Assembly: GCA_031262265.1 (NCBI GenBank) | Contig: JAISIB010000029.1 | Span: 1 to 5,419 of the forward strand | Source of the DNA: Prevotellaceae bacterium | GTDB taxonomy: Bacteria > Bacteroidota > Bacteroidia > Bacteroidales > Bacteroidaceae | Reading direction: 5' to 3' | Length of the DNA stretch: 5,419 nucleotides | Shown: positions 1 through 5,419 of the stretch, in pieces | Position numbering within the stretch: position 1 is the stretch's first letter | Layout: every line of letters starts with the position of its first letter | Notes under the pieces: generated by a model | The model's input: the letters and a program-made list of their open reading frames with translations, nothing else | Told to the model about the DNA's origin: nothing | Database searches by the model: none | Made by a program: the position numbers and the translations under genes

Positions 1-624
1 GCGGACACCTTGCGTATGTACGAAATGTTTCTGGGTCCGTTGGAGCAGTCCAAGCCCTGGGATACGAACGGTATCGACGGCGTGTATCGCTTCATACGCA
101 AACTATGGATGCTCTTTTATGATAAGACCGGCGCACCCGCCTTTGCCGACGGCGAACCGACGAAAGAAGAATTGAAAGCCTTGCACAAACTTATCAAGAA
201 GGTAACTTTCGACATCGAGACGTTCTCTTTCAACACGTCGGTCAGCGCCTTTATGATTTGTGTCAACGAACTACAAACGCTCAAATGTCACAAACGCGAC
301 ATACTGAAACCGCTCATCATCGTACTGGCTCCCTTTGCGCCCCACATTTGCGAAGAGCTTTGGGAGGCTTTGGGCGGCAAAGAATCGGTTTGCAACGCCG
401 AATGGCCGACTTATAACGAAGCGTATCTCAAAGAAGACGTAGTCAACTATACGATCTCGTTCAACGGAAAAGCGCGCTACCAAATGGAATTTCCTGCCGA
501 AGCCGACAATGAAACGATCCAAACGAGCGTATTGACGGACGAACGCGCACAAAAGTGGCTCGAAGGCAAACAACCGAAGAAAGTGATTATCGTTCCGAAG
601 AAGATTGTAAACATAGTATATTGA
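1..624 (+). CDS. leuS: Leucyl-tRNA synthetase, C-terminal part (5' end outside window)
   Basis: Class I aminoacyl-tRNA synthetase that charges tRNA-Leu with leucine in the cytoplasm. Only the last 207 residues are present; the frame is open from base 1 to a TGA at 622-624. The first residues (ADTLRMYEMFLGPLEQSKPW) are the family-typical stretch that follows the KMSKS loop, so the catalytic and editing domains lie upstream of the window. Next come the helical anticodon-binding domain (FNTSVSAFMICVNEL near window residues 78-92, and LAPFAPHICEELWEALGG near 109-126) and the small C-terminal domain that contacts the tRNA, ending in VPKKIVNIVY, close to the usual VPgkivNvV ending. No internal stop or frameshift is seen. 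The YitT-family gene starts 2 bases after the stop, suggesting co-transcription. Identification rests on recognised family sequence and is secure. Confidence 0.96.
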   Translation, partial: ADTLRMYEMFLGPLEQSKPWDTNGIDGVYRFIRKLWMLFYDKTGAPAFADGEPTKEELKALHKLIKKVTFDIETFSFNTSVSAFMICVNELQTLKCHKRDILKPLIIVLAPFAPHICEELWEALGGKESVCNAEWPTYNEAYLKEDVVNYTISFNGKARYQMEFPAEADNETIQTSVLTDERAQKWLEGKQPKKVIIVPKKIVNIVY

Positions 625-626
625 TT

Positions 627-1508
627 ATGAAAAGCCTCAAAGTACAACCGCTGACCGTCGCCAGAGATTTACTCTTCATCACGTTCGGACTGATGTGCTA
701 CGCGTTGGGTTGGGAGCTATTCTTGCTTCCCTATCAAATAACCACCGGTGGCGTGACAGGTATATCCGCAATTATCTACTACGCGACCGGTTTCCCTCTG
801 CAATATAGCTACTTTATCATGAACGCTATCTTGCTCGCATTTTCCATGCGCATTCTGGGGTGGAAATTCTCCATGCGTACGGTGTACGCCGTCTTTATGT
901 TGACATTTCTCCTGTCTCTTTTTCAAACGATGGTAGGAGATACGAAGGTGATCGGCGAGAATCAGGAATTTATGGCTTGTATTCTCGGCGCATCGCTTTG
1001 CGGTATCGGACTGGGCATCGTGTTTATCAACAACGGAAGCACCGGTGGTACCGACATCATTGCGGCGGTGGTCAACAAATACCGCGACGTGACGTTCGGA
1101 CGCATGATTCTCTACTGCGACATCGTCATTATTTCTTCATGCTACTTCGTTTTTTACGATTGGAAGCGGGTCGTGTTCGGTTTCGTCACGCTACTGGTTA
1201 TCAGCTTCGTGCTGGACATGGTAATCAACAGTGCGCGGCAATCGGTGCAGTTTCTCATTTTCTCGAAAGAGTATAAACTCATCGCCGACCATATCATTAC
1301 CGAAACGCACAGGGGCGTAACGGTACTCGACGGCACGGGGTGGTACAGTAAAAACGAGGTAAAAGTGCTGGTCGTACTGGCAAAGAAAAGCCAGTCCGTA
1401 CATATATTCCGTTTGGTCAAGCAAATAGATCCCGACGCCTTTATCTCACAAAGTTCCGTGATAGGCGTCTACGGAGAAGGCTTCGATCGAATCAAAGTGA
1501 AAGTGTAA
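627..1508 (+). CDS. YitT-family membrane protein with C-terminal DUF2179 domain
   Basis: Predicted inner-membrane protein of 293 residues, a normal length for YitT/DUF161 proteins. About six hydrophobic segments can be seen (roughly residues 13-34, 43-75 as a pair, 86-104, 116-133, 158-176 and 182-200). Two related glycine-rich motifs, TTGGVTGIS (39-47) and NGSTGGTDI (136-144), mark the two halves of the YitT membrane domain. A soluble C-terminal DUF2179 domain spans about 228-286 (HRGVTVLDGTGWYS to VIGVYGEGF). The family has no settled substrate; transport is often proposed but unproven. I chose the ATG at 627 because the protein then begins directly with the short lead into the first membrane span. 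An in-frame ATG at 555 would add 24 polar residues lying wholly inside leuS. The 2-base gap to leuS and lack of a promoter between them point to an operon. Its stop is 3 bases from the convergent CYTH gene's stop. Confidence 0.9.
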   Translation: MKSLKVQPLTVARDLLFITFGLMCYALGWELFLLPYQITTGGVTGISAIIYYATGFPLQYSYFIMNAILLAFSMRILGWKFSMRTVYAVFMLTFLLSLFQTMVGDTKVIGENQEFMACILGASLCGIGLGIVFINNGSTGGTDIIAAVVNKYRDVTFGRMILYCDIVIISSCYFVFYDWKRVVFGFVTLLVISFVLDMVINSARQSVQFLIFSKEYKLIADHIITETHRGVTVLDGTGWYSKNEVKVLVVLAKKSQSVHIFRLVKQIDPDAFISQSSVIGVYGEGFDRIKVKV

Positions 1509-1511
1509 GAT

Positions 1512-1985
1512 TCAAGAACGTTTCCACGTGTTATACGGATAACGGGCGAGCTGCGAATTATAATATCGCGAATCGCCCGTTATTTCTTTGCCGATGAACG
1601 AAGGCAGGTCGATCGTTTCGTCCGGATACAGCAATTCTACCTCAGCAACCGTCAAACCTTCGTTATCTCTCTTAAATTCGTCCACTTCAAAGGTATGTGT
1701 GTTACCGATCACGTAGTAACGCACTTTTTCAATCATCGTATGTGGTTCGCACAACTGCAATAGTTCTTCCGCCTCCGTTTGCGTTAGTTTTTTCTCCCAT
1801 TCGTAGCGTGACATTCCCGTATCATCGGTAGCTCCCTTAATGGTGAGAAATCCGGCGTCGCCTTGCAAACGCACACGAACGACCCGCTCTGGATCAGAAC
1901 AAATATATCCTTGCACGATATGTGCGTAGCTGTATGCTTCGCGCTTGTAATCGCCTTTCACTAAAAACTTGCGTTCGATCTCCAT
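1512..1985 (-). CDS. CYTH-domain protein, probable inorganic triphosphatase (triphosphate tunnel metalloenzyme)
   Basis: Single-domain CYTH protein of 157 residues, similar in size to the small bacterial triphosphate tunnel metalloenzymes, which typically hydrolyse inorganic tripolyphosphate with a divalent metal in the cytoplasm. The hallmark ExExK motif is at the very N-terminus (E2, E4, K6 in MEIERKFLV). Other tunnel residues are visible in order: R37 and R39 (RVVRVRL), K50 (LTIKG), E62 and E64 (YEWEKK), K87 and R89 (IEKVRY), E100 and D102 (FEVDEF), E115 and E117 (AEVEL), and K133 in the C-terminal IGKEITGD followed by RYYN. No CHAD or kinase domain is attached. The exact substrate is inferred from the small-CYTH family; adenylate cyclase or thiamine-triphosphatase activity is possible but less likely. 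The start is fixed by the ExExK motif. The gene follows a 44-codon membrane-protein gene by 21 bases and is probably co-transcribed with it. Confidence 0.9.
   Translation of the reverse strand: MEIERKFLVKGDYKREAYSYAHIVQGYICSDPERVVRVRLQGDAGFLTIKGATDDTGMSRYEWEKKLTQTEAEELLQLCEPHTMIEKVRYYVIGNTHTFEVDEFKRDNEGLTVAEVELLYPDETIDLPSFIGKEITGDSRYYNSQLARYPYNTWKRS
1539..1583 (+). terminator. Candidate hairpin terminator for the leuS-yitT transcript, inside the CYTH gene
   Basis: Perfect 11-bp inverted repeat: ATAACGGGCGA at 1539-1549 pairs with TCGCCCGTTAT at 1573-1583. An inner 4-bp stem, GCGA at 1553-1556 with TCGC at 1566-1569, stacks across a symmetrical 3x3 internal loop and leaves a 9-nt AT loop. On the plus strand it lies 30 bases after the yitT stop and is followed by a pyrimidine-rich stretch (TTCTTT). 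That tract is not a clean T run, so intrinsic termination is plausible but not certain. The same bases encode the conserved C-terminal motif of the CYTH protein, so the pairing could partly be coincidence. Confidence 0.4.
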
Positions 1986-2006
1986 CTCCCAAGTTATCAG
2001 AAGGAT

Positions 2007-2141
2007 CTAAAAGCGATAAAAGCTGAAGAAAAGTCCCATCAACAAACCAAGCACAAGCATACTCACGAACACGTATTCTACAATTTTTTCTACGCGTTTT
2101 TCTCCGTTTTCCTTTTTGTTTTTCTTATGTTTCTGACTCAT
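2007..2141 (-). CDS. Small single-span membrane protein (44 aa), function unknown
   Basis: A short open frame on the minus strand, ATG at 2141-2139 and TAG at 2009-2007. The first ~19 residues are very basic and polar (MSQKHKKNKKENGEKR), followed by a continuous hydrophobic stretch at about residues 21-42 (VEYVFVSMLVLGLLMGLFF) and a short RF end. This is the pattern of a small single-pass inner-membrane protein with a positively charged, probably cytoplasmic, N-terminus. I do not recognise a family and assign no function. Support for its being real: it fills the only gap between the rlmN and CYTH genes, stands 21 bases before the CYTH start on the same strand, has a matching -7 box upstream, and has a sensible charge/hydrophobicity layout. 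Against: very short, and no homology check was possible. Confidence 0.66.
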   Translation of the reverse strand: MSQKHKKNKKENGEKRVEKIVEYVFVSMLVLGLLMGLFFSFYRF

Positions 2142-2181
2142 AGCAATACTTAATAAAGGTGTTATGTATTTATTTGACAGC

Positions 2182-2189
2182 CAAAATTA
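2182..2189 (-). promoter_or_regulatory. Probable -7 promoter box for the small membrane protein/CYTH unit
   Basis: Read on the minus strand this is TAATTTTG, an exact match to the Bacteroidota -7 consensus TAnnTTTG. It lies about 40 bases before the ATG of the 44-residue protein, giving a short 5' leader. The expected TTTG-like -33 element about 19 bp further upstream is poorly matched (TAAG), so this is a moderate-confidence call. It falls in the AT-rich gap between the rlmN stop and the small gene. Confidence 0.5.
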
Positions 2190-2228
2190 GAAATTAAAGT
2201 TGATACATCTTACTATTTATGCAATAAA

Positions 2229-3275
2229 TTATTTTTCTTCGGTTGATTTTTTATTTCGGCGGCTCGTTGAGGCTGCCGTCGACAGCATTCCGCACGCGGC
2301 GAATATATCTTCTCCGCGCGAAGCACGCACGGTAGAAAACAATCCGTGCTTGGTCAGGTAGTCGCGAAAGCGCATCACCGTCTCTTCGTCCGTGCTCTCC
2401 AATGCCACGCCGGAGATCGCATGATAGCGAATCAGATTGACTCGACAATCCAGTCCGCGCAACAAATGAACCAAGGCGTTGGCATGAGCAGGCGTATCAT
2501 TCACTCCACGAAACAAGATGTACTCGAAAGAAAGGCGTCGCTGGTGACTAAAATCGTATTCGCGCAGCAATTCCACCATCTCTTCGGCCGGATACGCTTT
2601 CTCGGCCGGCACCAGATCGGCGCGCTGTATGGCAATCGGACTGTGCAAACTGATCGCCAGATGGCATTGGCTCTCTTCGGCGAAGCGTCGCAGCGTCCGC
2701 CGCAAGCCCACCGTGGATACCGTAATACGTTTCGGACTCCACGCATACCCGTATGGTGCCGTAAGAATCTCCAATGCTTTCAGTACCGCGTCCGGATTGT
2801 CGAGCGGCTCGCCCATTCCCATGAAAACGACGTTGGTCAGCGTATCCCGCTCAGGCAAAGAAGATATTTGGTTGATAATCTCTCCGGCAGACAAATTGCC
2901 GGAAAAACCTTGCTTACCCGTCAAGCAGAATTTGCAGCTCATCTTACAACCGATCTGCGAAGAGACGCAAAGCGTCGCCCGTTCGCCGTCGGGAATATAT
3001 ACGGCCTCCACGTATCGCCCTTCGCCGATTTCGTACAAGTATTTGGCCGTACCGTCCGCCGAACGTTGAACGTCCGTCGGAACGCGTCGCCCCACTTCAT
3101 ACGATTGCTTCAATTGTTCGCGATGACGCAACGAAATATTCGTCATCTCATCGATCGTCGTCACATGCTTGTCGTAAATCCACGAAGCAAGCTGTTTGGC
3201 AGTGAAAGCCGGCATACCCAAGGTAGCAACGAGCGTTTGTAATTCGGACAATGTCTGTCCTAAAAGTGCGGTCAT
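2229..3275 (-). CDS. rlmN: Dual-specificity 23S rRNA (A2503)/tRNA (A37) adenine-C2 methyltransferase, radical SAM
   Basis: Cytoplasmic radical-SAM enzyme that methylates C2 of A2503 in 23S rRNA and of A37 in some tRNAs, supporting translational accuracy. It has 348 residues, the normal length. The N-terminal RNA-binding helical domain is at about 1-85 (FTAKQLASWIYDK, TNISLRHREQL). The radical-SAM core follows, with the 4Fe-4S motif C110-x3-C114-x2-C117 after CVSSQIG. FMGMGEPLDN (151-160) is the SAM-binding GEP motif, and GLRRTLRRFA, HLAISLHSP and FEYILFRGVND are further family blocks. The second catalytic cysteine, the one that forms the protein-RNA intermediate, is C328 in RGEDIFAACGML. All key cysteines are intact. 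RlmN rather than Cfr is indicated by the housekeeping context and the GEDIFAACG ending. The gene diverges from aroC over a 161-bp region and has its own -7 box. Its polar lysine-rich tail (SRRNKKSTEEK) is probably disordered. Confidence 0.96.
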   Translation of the reverse strand: MTALLGQTLSELQTLVATLGMPAFTAKQLASWIYDKHVTTIDEMTNISLRHREQLKQSYEVGRRVPTDVQRSADGTAKYLYEIGEGRYVEAVYIPDGERATLCVSSQIGCKMSCKFCLTGKQGFSGNLSAGEIINQISSLPERDTLTNVVFMGMGEPLDNPDAVLKALEILTAPYGYAWSPKRITVSTVGLRRTLRRFAEESQCHLAISLHSPIAIQRADLVPAEKAYPAEEMVELLREYDFSHQRRLSFEYILFRGVNDTPAHANALVHLLRGLDCRVNLIRYHAISGVALESTDEETVMRFRDYLTKHGLFSTVRASRGEDIFAACGMLSTAASTSRRNKKSTEEK

Positions 3276-3295
3276 CGTGTATTATTTATTTCCCG

Positions 3296-3303
3296 CAAAA
3301 GTA
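3296..3303 (-). promoter_or_regulatory. Probable -7 promoter box for rlmN
   Basis: On the minus strand this reads TACTTTTG, an exact TAnnTTTG match followed by C, a very common form in Bacteroidales. It sits 20 bases before the rlmN ATG, so the leader would be only about 15 nt. The -33 element about 19 bp upstream is not a clear TTTG. The box is 4 bp from the oppositely directed aroC box. Confidence 0.6.
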
Positions 3304-3307
3304 CGTC

Positions 3308-3315
3308 TATTTTTG
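3308..3315 (+). promoter_or_regulatory. Probable -7 promoter box for aroC
   Basis: TATTTTTG on the plus strand matches the TAnnTTTG consensus exactly. About 19 bp upstream, TTTA at 3285-3288 is one base off the TTTG -33 element. Transcription from here would give a leader of roughly 115 nt before the aroC ATG at 3437, which is long compared with the other units in this window. Confidence 0.5.
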
Positions 3316-3436
3316 CAAGTAAGAAAATCAAACGAGAGGCTTTGAAAAAATATTTTCCGGCTTTGATATTTTACGCAGAAGGTTTGAAAATTATGCCTAC
3401 CTTAGTGCCCGAAAATTATCTCTTAATATCACGGAC

Positions 3437-4507
3437 ATGTTCAACTCTTTCGGAAATATCGTACGCCTCACTACTTTCGGCGAATCACACGGTCGTGGCA
3501 TCGGCGGCGTATTGGATGGCTTTCCGGCGGGCATCCGGATCGACGAAGACTTCTTGCAATCCGAATTAGACCGTCGCCGGCCGGGACAATCTCCACTGAC
3601 TACCGCACGTAGCGAGGGTGATCGGTTGGAATTGCTATCGGGTATCTTTGAAGGAAAGAGTACCGGTGCGCCGATCGGCTTCTTCGTATGCAACAAGGCG
3701 GCATGTGGCGATGATTACGAATTGATTAAAAACACCTACCGGCCTTCTCATGCCGACTATACATACGCCGCCAAATACGGCGTGCGCGACTACCGGGGAG
3801 GAGGTCGTTCGTCGGCACGCGAAACCATTGCGCGCGTAGTGGGAGGAGCGTTGGCAAAATTGGCATTGAACCCGCTGGGAATCCGGATCGTCGCTTATAC
3901 TTCGCAAATCGGAGCCATTCAATTGGACGAGAACCGCACGTATGACTTGGAGACGGTCAACGACAATCCCGTGCGCTGTCCCGATGCACAGAAAGCCCAA
4001 GAAATGGAGGAATATATTCGTCGGATACAAGCAGAAGGAGATACCATCGGAGGCGTCGTGACCTGCATCGTAAAAAACTGTCCGATCGGATTGGGTCAAC
4101 CGATATTCGGGAAGCTACACGCCGTGTTGGGTAGTGCCATGCTCAGCATCAATGCGGCCAAAGCTTTTGAGTATGGGTTAGGATTCAAGGGTCTCACACT
4201 GAAAGGAAGCGAACAAAACGACGTTTTCTACAATCGTGACGGACAGATCACAACGGCTACGAATCATTCCGGAGGCATTCAGGGCGGTATCAGCAACGGA
4301 CAGGATATTTACTTCCGTATCGGATTCAAACCGGTGCCTACGATCATGATGGAACAACATACGGTCAATCTCGATGGAAAGGACATGACGCTACAACCGC
4401 GCGGGCGACACGATCCTTGCGTAGTTCCGCGCGCCATACCTATCGTGGAAGCGATGACGGCATTGGCGCTCCTTGATTTTTATCTCCTTGATCGTACCAC
4501 TCAACTG
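3437..4507 (+). other. aroC: Chorismate synthase domain (residues 1-357)
   Basis: Last shikimate-pathway enzyme: converts 5-enolpyruvylshikimate-3-phosphate to chorismate with reduced FMN, in the cytoplasm, usually as a homotetramer. All three family signatures are present: GESHGRGIGGVLDGFP at 15-30 with catalytic H18, the GRSSARET block at about 123-130, and RHDPCVVPRAIPIVEAM at 324-340. The second catalytic histidine is H105 in YRPSHADYTY, and D326 of RHDP is kept. RRRPGQSPLTT (47-56) and NHSGGIQGGISNG (276-288) are the other substrate/FMN-binding loops. The length of 357 residues to TTQL matches free-standing AroC, so this half is complete and likely active; nothing appears to be lost at the fusion point. 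Confidence 0.93.
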
Positions 4508-5419
4508 GGACATATAAAACGAAACAACATGAATAATATTCAAACCTACCTCCGAACGAACGAAACGGCCTTATTGGACGAATTGTTCACCTTACTTCGT
4601 ATTCCGAGCATCAGTGCCGACCCTACCAAGAAACCCGAAATGCAACGTTGCGCAGAATGTTGGCGCGATATGCTCCTATCGGCAGGTGCAGCACATGCCG
4701 AGATAATGCCCACTGCGGGTAATCCGATCGTATTTGCCGAGCGCATTGTCGACCCGAGCGCAAAGACGGTGCTCATTTACGGGCATTATGACGTCATGCC
4801 GGCAGACCCGATTGAACGATGGAACACGGATCCTTTCGAGCCGGTCGTACGTGACGGGCATATCTGGGGACGCGGTGCCGACGACGACAAAGGACAGGCG
4901 TTTATTCAACTGAAAGCGTTTGAATATCTGTGGAAGAACGGACAATTACGACATAACGTCAAGTTCATTCTCGAAGGAGAAGAAGAAATAGGCTCCCCGA
5001 GTCTGGAAACTTTCTGCGAGCAACACAAGGAAATGTTGCGATCGGACGTCATATTGGTGAGTGATACGAGCATGGTAAGCGCAGATCTGCCGTCGCTCAC
5101 CACGGGATTGCGCGGTTTGGCCTATTGGCAGATCGAAATCACCGGTCCTAATCGCGATTTGCACTCCGGCCATTTCGGCGGAGCAGTCGCCAATCCGATC
5201 AACGTACTATGCTCGTTGCTTTCGCAAGTGACGGACGCGAACGGACGTATAACCATACCGGGCTTTTACAATGACGTAAAAGAATTATCTGCGGAAGAAC
5301 GCGCCATGATTGCCGCTATTCCGTTCGACGAGGACAAATATAAGCAAGCGATCGGAGTGAACGCCCTGTCCGGCGAACGCGGATACAGCACGCTCGAGCG
5401 CAACAGTTGTCGCCCTTCC
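3437..5419 (+). CDS. aroC: Chorismate synthase fused in frame to an M20 metallodipeptidase (3' end outside window)
   Basis: One continuous reading frame of 661 codons runs from the ATG at 3437 to the window edge without a stop; I read every codon in this frame. Residues 1 to about 357 are a complete chorismate synthase, 358-364 (GHIKRNN) are a linker, and 365-661 are the N-terminal two-thirds of an M20 dipeptidase whose own methionine is residue 365. The upstream in-frame stop is TAA at 3320-3322 and no other ATG lies between it and 3437; MFNSFGNIVRLTTFGESHG is the expected AroC N-terminus. In most bacteria these are separate genes. Here the junction codon GGA (4508-4510) is one base from TGA. 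TGA is used as a stop by leuS and the CYTH gene in this window, so recoding is not the explanation. The fusion may be genuine, or a single base error may hide a stop. Transcribed divergently from rlmN. Confidence 0.85.
   Translation, partial: MFNSFGNIVRLTTFGESHGRGIGGVLDGFPAGIRIDEDFLQSELDRRRPGQSPLTTARSEGDRLELLSGIFEGKSTGAPIGFFVCNKAACGDDYELIKNTYRPSHADYTYAAKYGVRDYRGGGRSSARETIARVVGGALAKLALNPLGIRIVAYTSQIGAIQLDENRTYDLETVNDNPVRCPDAQKAQEMEEYIRRIQAEGDTIGGVVTCIVKNCPIGLGQPIFGKLHAVLGSAMLSINAAKAFEYGLGFKGLTLKGSEQNDVFYNRDGQITTATNHSGGIQGGISNGQDIYFRIGFKPVPTIMMEQHTVNLDGKDMTLQPRGRHDPCVVPRAIPIVEAMTALALLDFYLLDRTTQLGHIKRNNMNNIQTYLRTNETALLDELFTLLRIPSISADPTKKPEMQRCAECWRDMLLSAGAAHAEIMPTAGNPIVFAERIVDPSAKTVLIYGHYDVMPADPIERWNTDPFEPVVRDGHIWGRGADDDKGQAFIQLKAFEYLWKNGQLRHNVKFILEGEEEIGSPSLETFCEQHKEMLRSDVILVSDTSMVSADLPSLTTGLRGLAYWQIEITGPNRDLHSGHFGGAVANPINVLCSLLSQVTDANGRITIPGFYNDVKELSAEERAMIAAIPFDEDKYKQAIGVNALSGERGYSTLERNSCRPS
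4529..5419 (+). other. M20-family metallodipeptidase region (carnosinase/PepV-like), truncated by window end
   Basis: Begins at the internal ATG 4529 (residue 365 of the fused frame), where a free-standing peptidase would start. The two-zinc M20 catalytic residues appear in order, in fused numbering: H450 and D452 in YGHYDVMP, bridging D483 in GRGADDDKG, catalytic base E516 and metal ligand E517 in EGEEEIGS, and metal ligand D543 in SDTSM. The dimerisation (lid) domain starts near 556 (TTGLRGLAYWQIEITG), with H576 in DLHSGHFGG. No signal peptide is present, so it is cytosolic and probably cleaves dipeptides or similar amides. About 297 residues of a usual ~450 are here; the last metal-binding histidine is beyond the window. 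If the fusion is not real, this is a separate gene reached by read-through or reinitiation about 20 bases after aroC. Confidence 0.92.

Noticed and set aside
555..626. Alternative upstream start for the YitT gene at ATG 555.
   Set aside because: The added 24 residues are highly charged, lie wholly within leuS and do not resemble the family N-terminus; ATG 627 fits better.
1482..1491. Palindrome TTCGATCGAA near the end of yitT, as a terminator for the minus-strand unit.
   Set aside because: It has no loop, is only 10 bp, and has no T-rich tail; it looks like chance within coding sequence.
2215..2229. ATTTAT-gca-ATAAAT hairpin at the rlmN stop, as a possible rlmN terminator.
   Set aside because: The stem is only A-T pairs with a 3-nt loop and no T tract follows on the minus strand, so it is too weak to call.
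2346..3242. Long open frame of 298 codons on the plus strand, opposite rlmN.
   Set aside because: It is the antisense shadow of a securely identified rlmN; its translation is rich in R, H and Q and shows no domain pattern.
3342..3569. A 75-codon plus-strand frame starting at TTG 3342 (internal ATG at 3393), overlapping the aroC start.
   Set aside because: Most of it is aroC read in the wrong frame, the upstream part resembles nothing recognisable, and the start is weak. It could at most be an upstream reading frame, with no supporting evidence.
3635..4099. 154-codon minus-strand frame opposite aroC, and shorter ones opposite the M20 region.
   Set aside because: They are complementary-strand shadows of conserved coding sequence with no promoter or recognisable protein features.
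4469..4492. Direct repeat CTCCTTGAT twice, 15 bp apart, near the end of the AroC half.
   Set aside because: It encodes LLDFYLLD, a natural-looking part of the AroC C-terminal helix. The 15-bp period keeps the frame, so there is no sign of a disruptive duplication causing the fusion.
4553..4564. Three tandem CGAA units just after the M20 start, a possible slippage site.
   Set aside because: Three copies are too few for phase variation, and the frame is intact in the conserved M20 sequence on both sides.

Overview
The window reads as a piece of a Bacteroidales-type (Bacteroidota) chromosome. The basis is protein style (the RlmN, LeuRS, YitT/DUF2179 and M20 sequences look like those of Bacteroides, Parabacteroides and Porphyromonas relatives), the near absence of Shine-Dalgarno sequences before starts, and exact matches to the Bacteroidota -7 promoter consensus TAnnTTTG in front of three transcription units. 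No tRNA, rRNA, CRISPR array, phage gene or insertion sequence is visible. Genus cannot be fixed from this sequence.

Layout: (1) Plus strand, 1-1508: the last 207 codons of leuS (leucyl-tRNA synthetase), followed after 2 bases by a YitT-family membrane protein with a C-terminal DUF2179 domain, probably one operon. (2) Minus strand, 1512-2141: a CYTH-domain triphosphatase-like protein, preceded by an unlisted 44-codon gene for a small single-span membrane protein; a good -7 box lies just upstream. The YitT and CYTH genes converge with only 3 bases between their stop codons, and an 11-bp perfect inverted repeat inside the CYTH 3' end may terminate the leuS-yitT transcript. (3) Minus strand, 2229-3275: rlmN, the radical-SAM 23S rRNA/tRNA adenine-C2 methyltransferase, complete with all expected cysteines. 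(4) A 161-bp divergent control region, 3276-3436, with two -7 boxes on opposite strands only 4 bp apart. (5) Plus strand, 3437 to the window end: chorismate synthase (aroC) that continues in the same frame, without any stop codon, into an M20-family metallodipeptidase.

The most unusual feature is this aroC-M20 junction. Both halves keep their catalytic residues, the chorismate synthase half reaches its normal C-terminus, and only a short linker separates it from the methionine that would normally start the peptidase. The codon after the expected AroC terminus is GGA, one substitution away from the stop codon TGA. The window therefore holds either a bifunctional fusion protein made by stop-codon loss, or a base error at one position. 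The other genes are ordinary housekeeping functions: translation (leuS), rRNA/tRNA modification (rlmN), aromatic amino acid precursor synthesis (aroC), phosphate chemistry (CYTH) and peptide turnover (M20).
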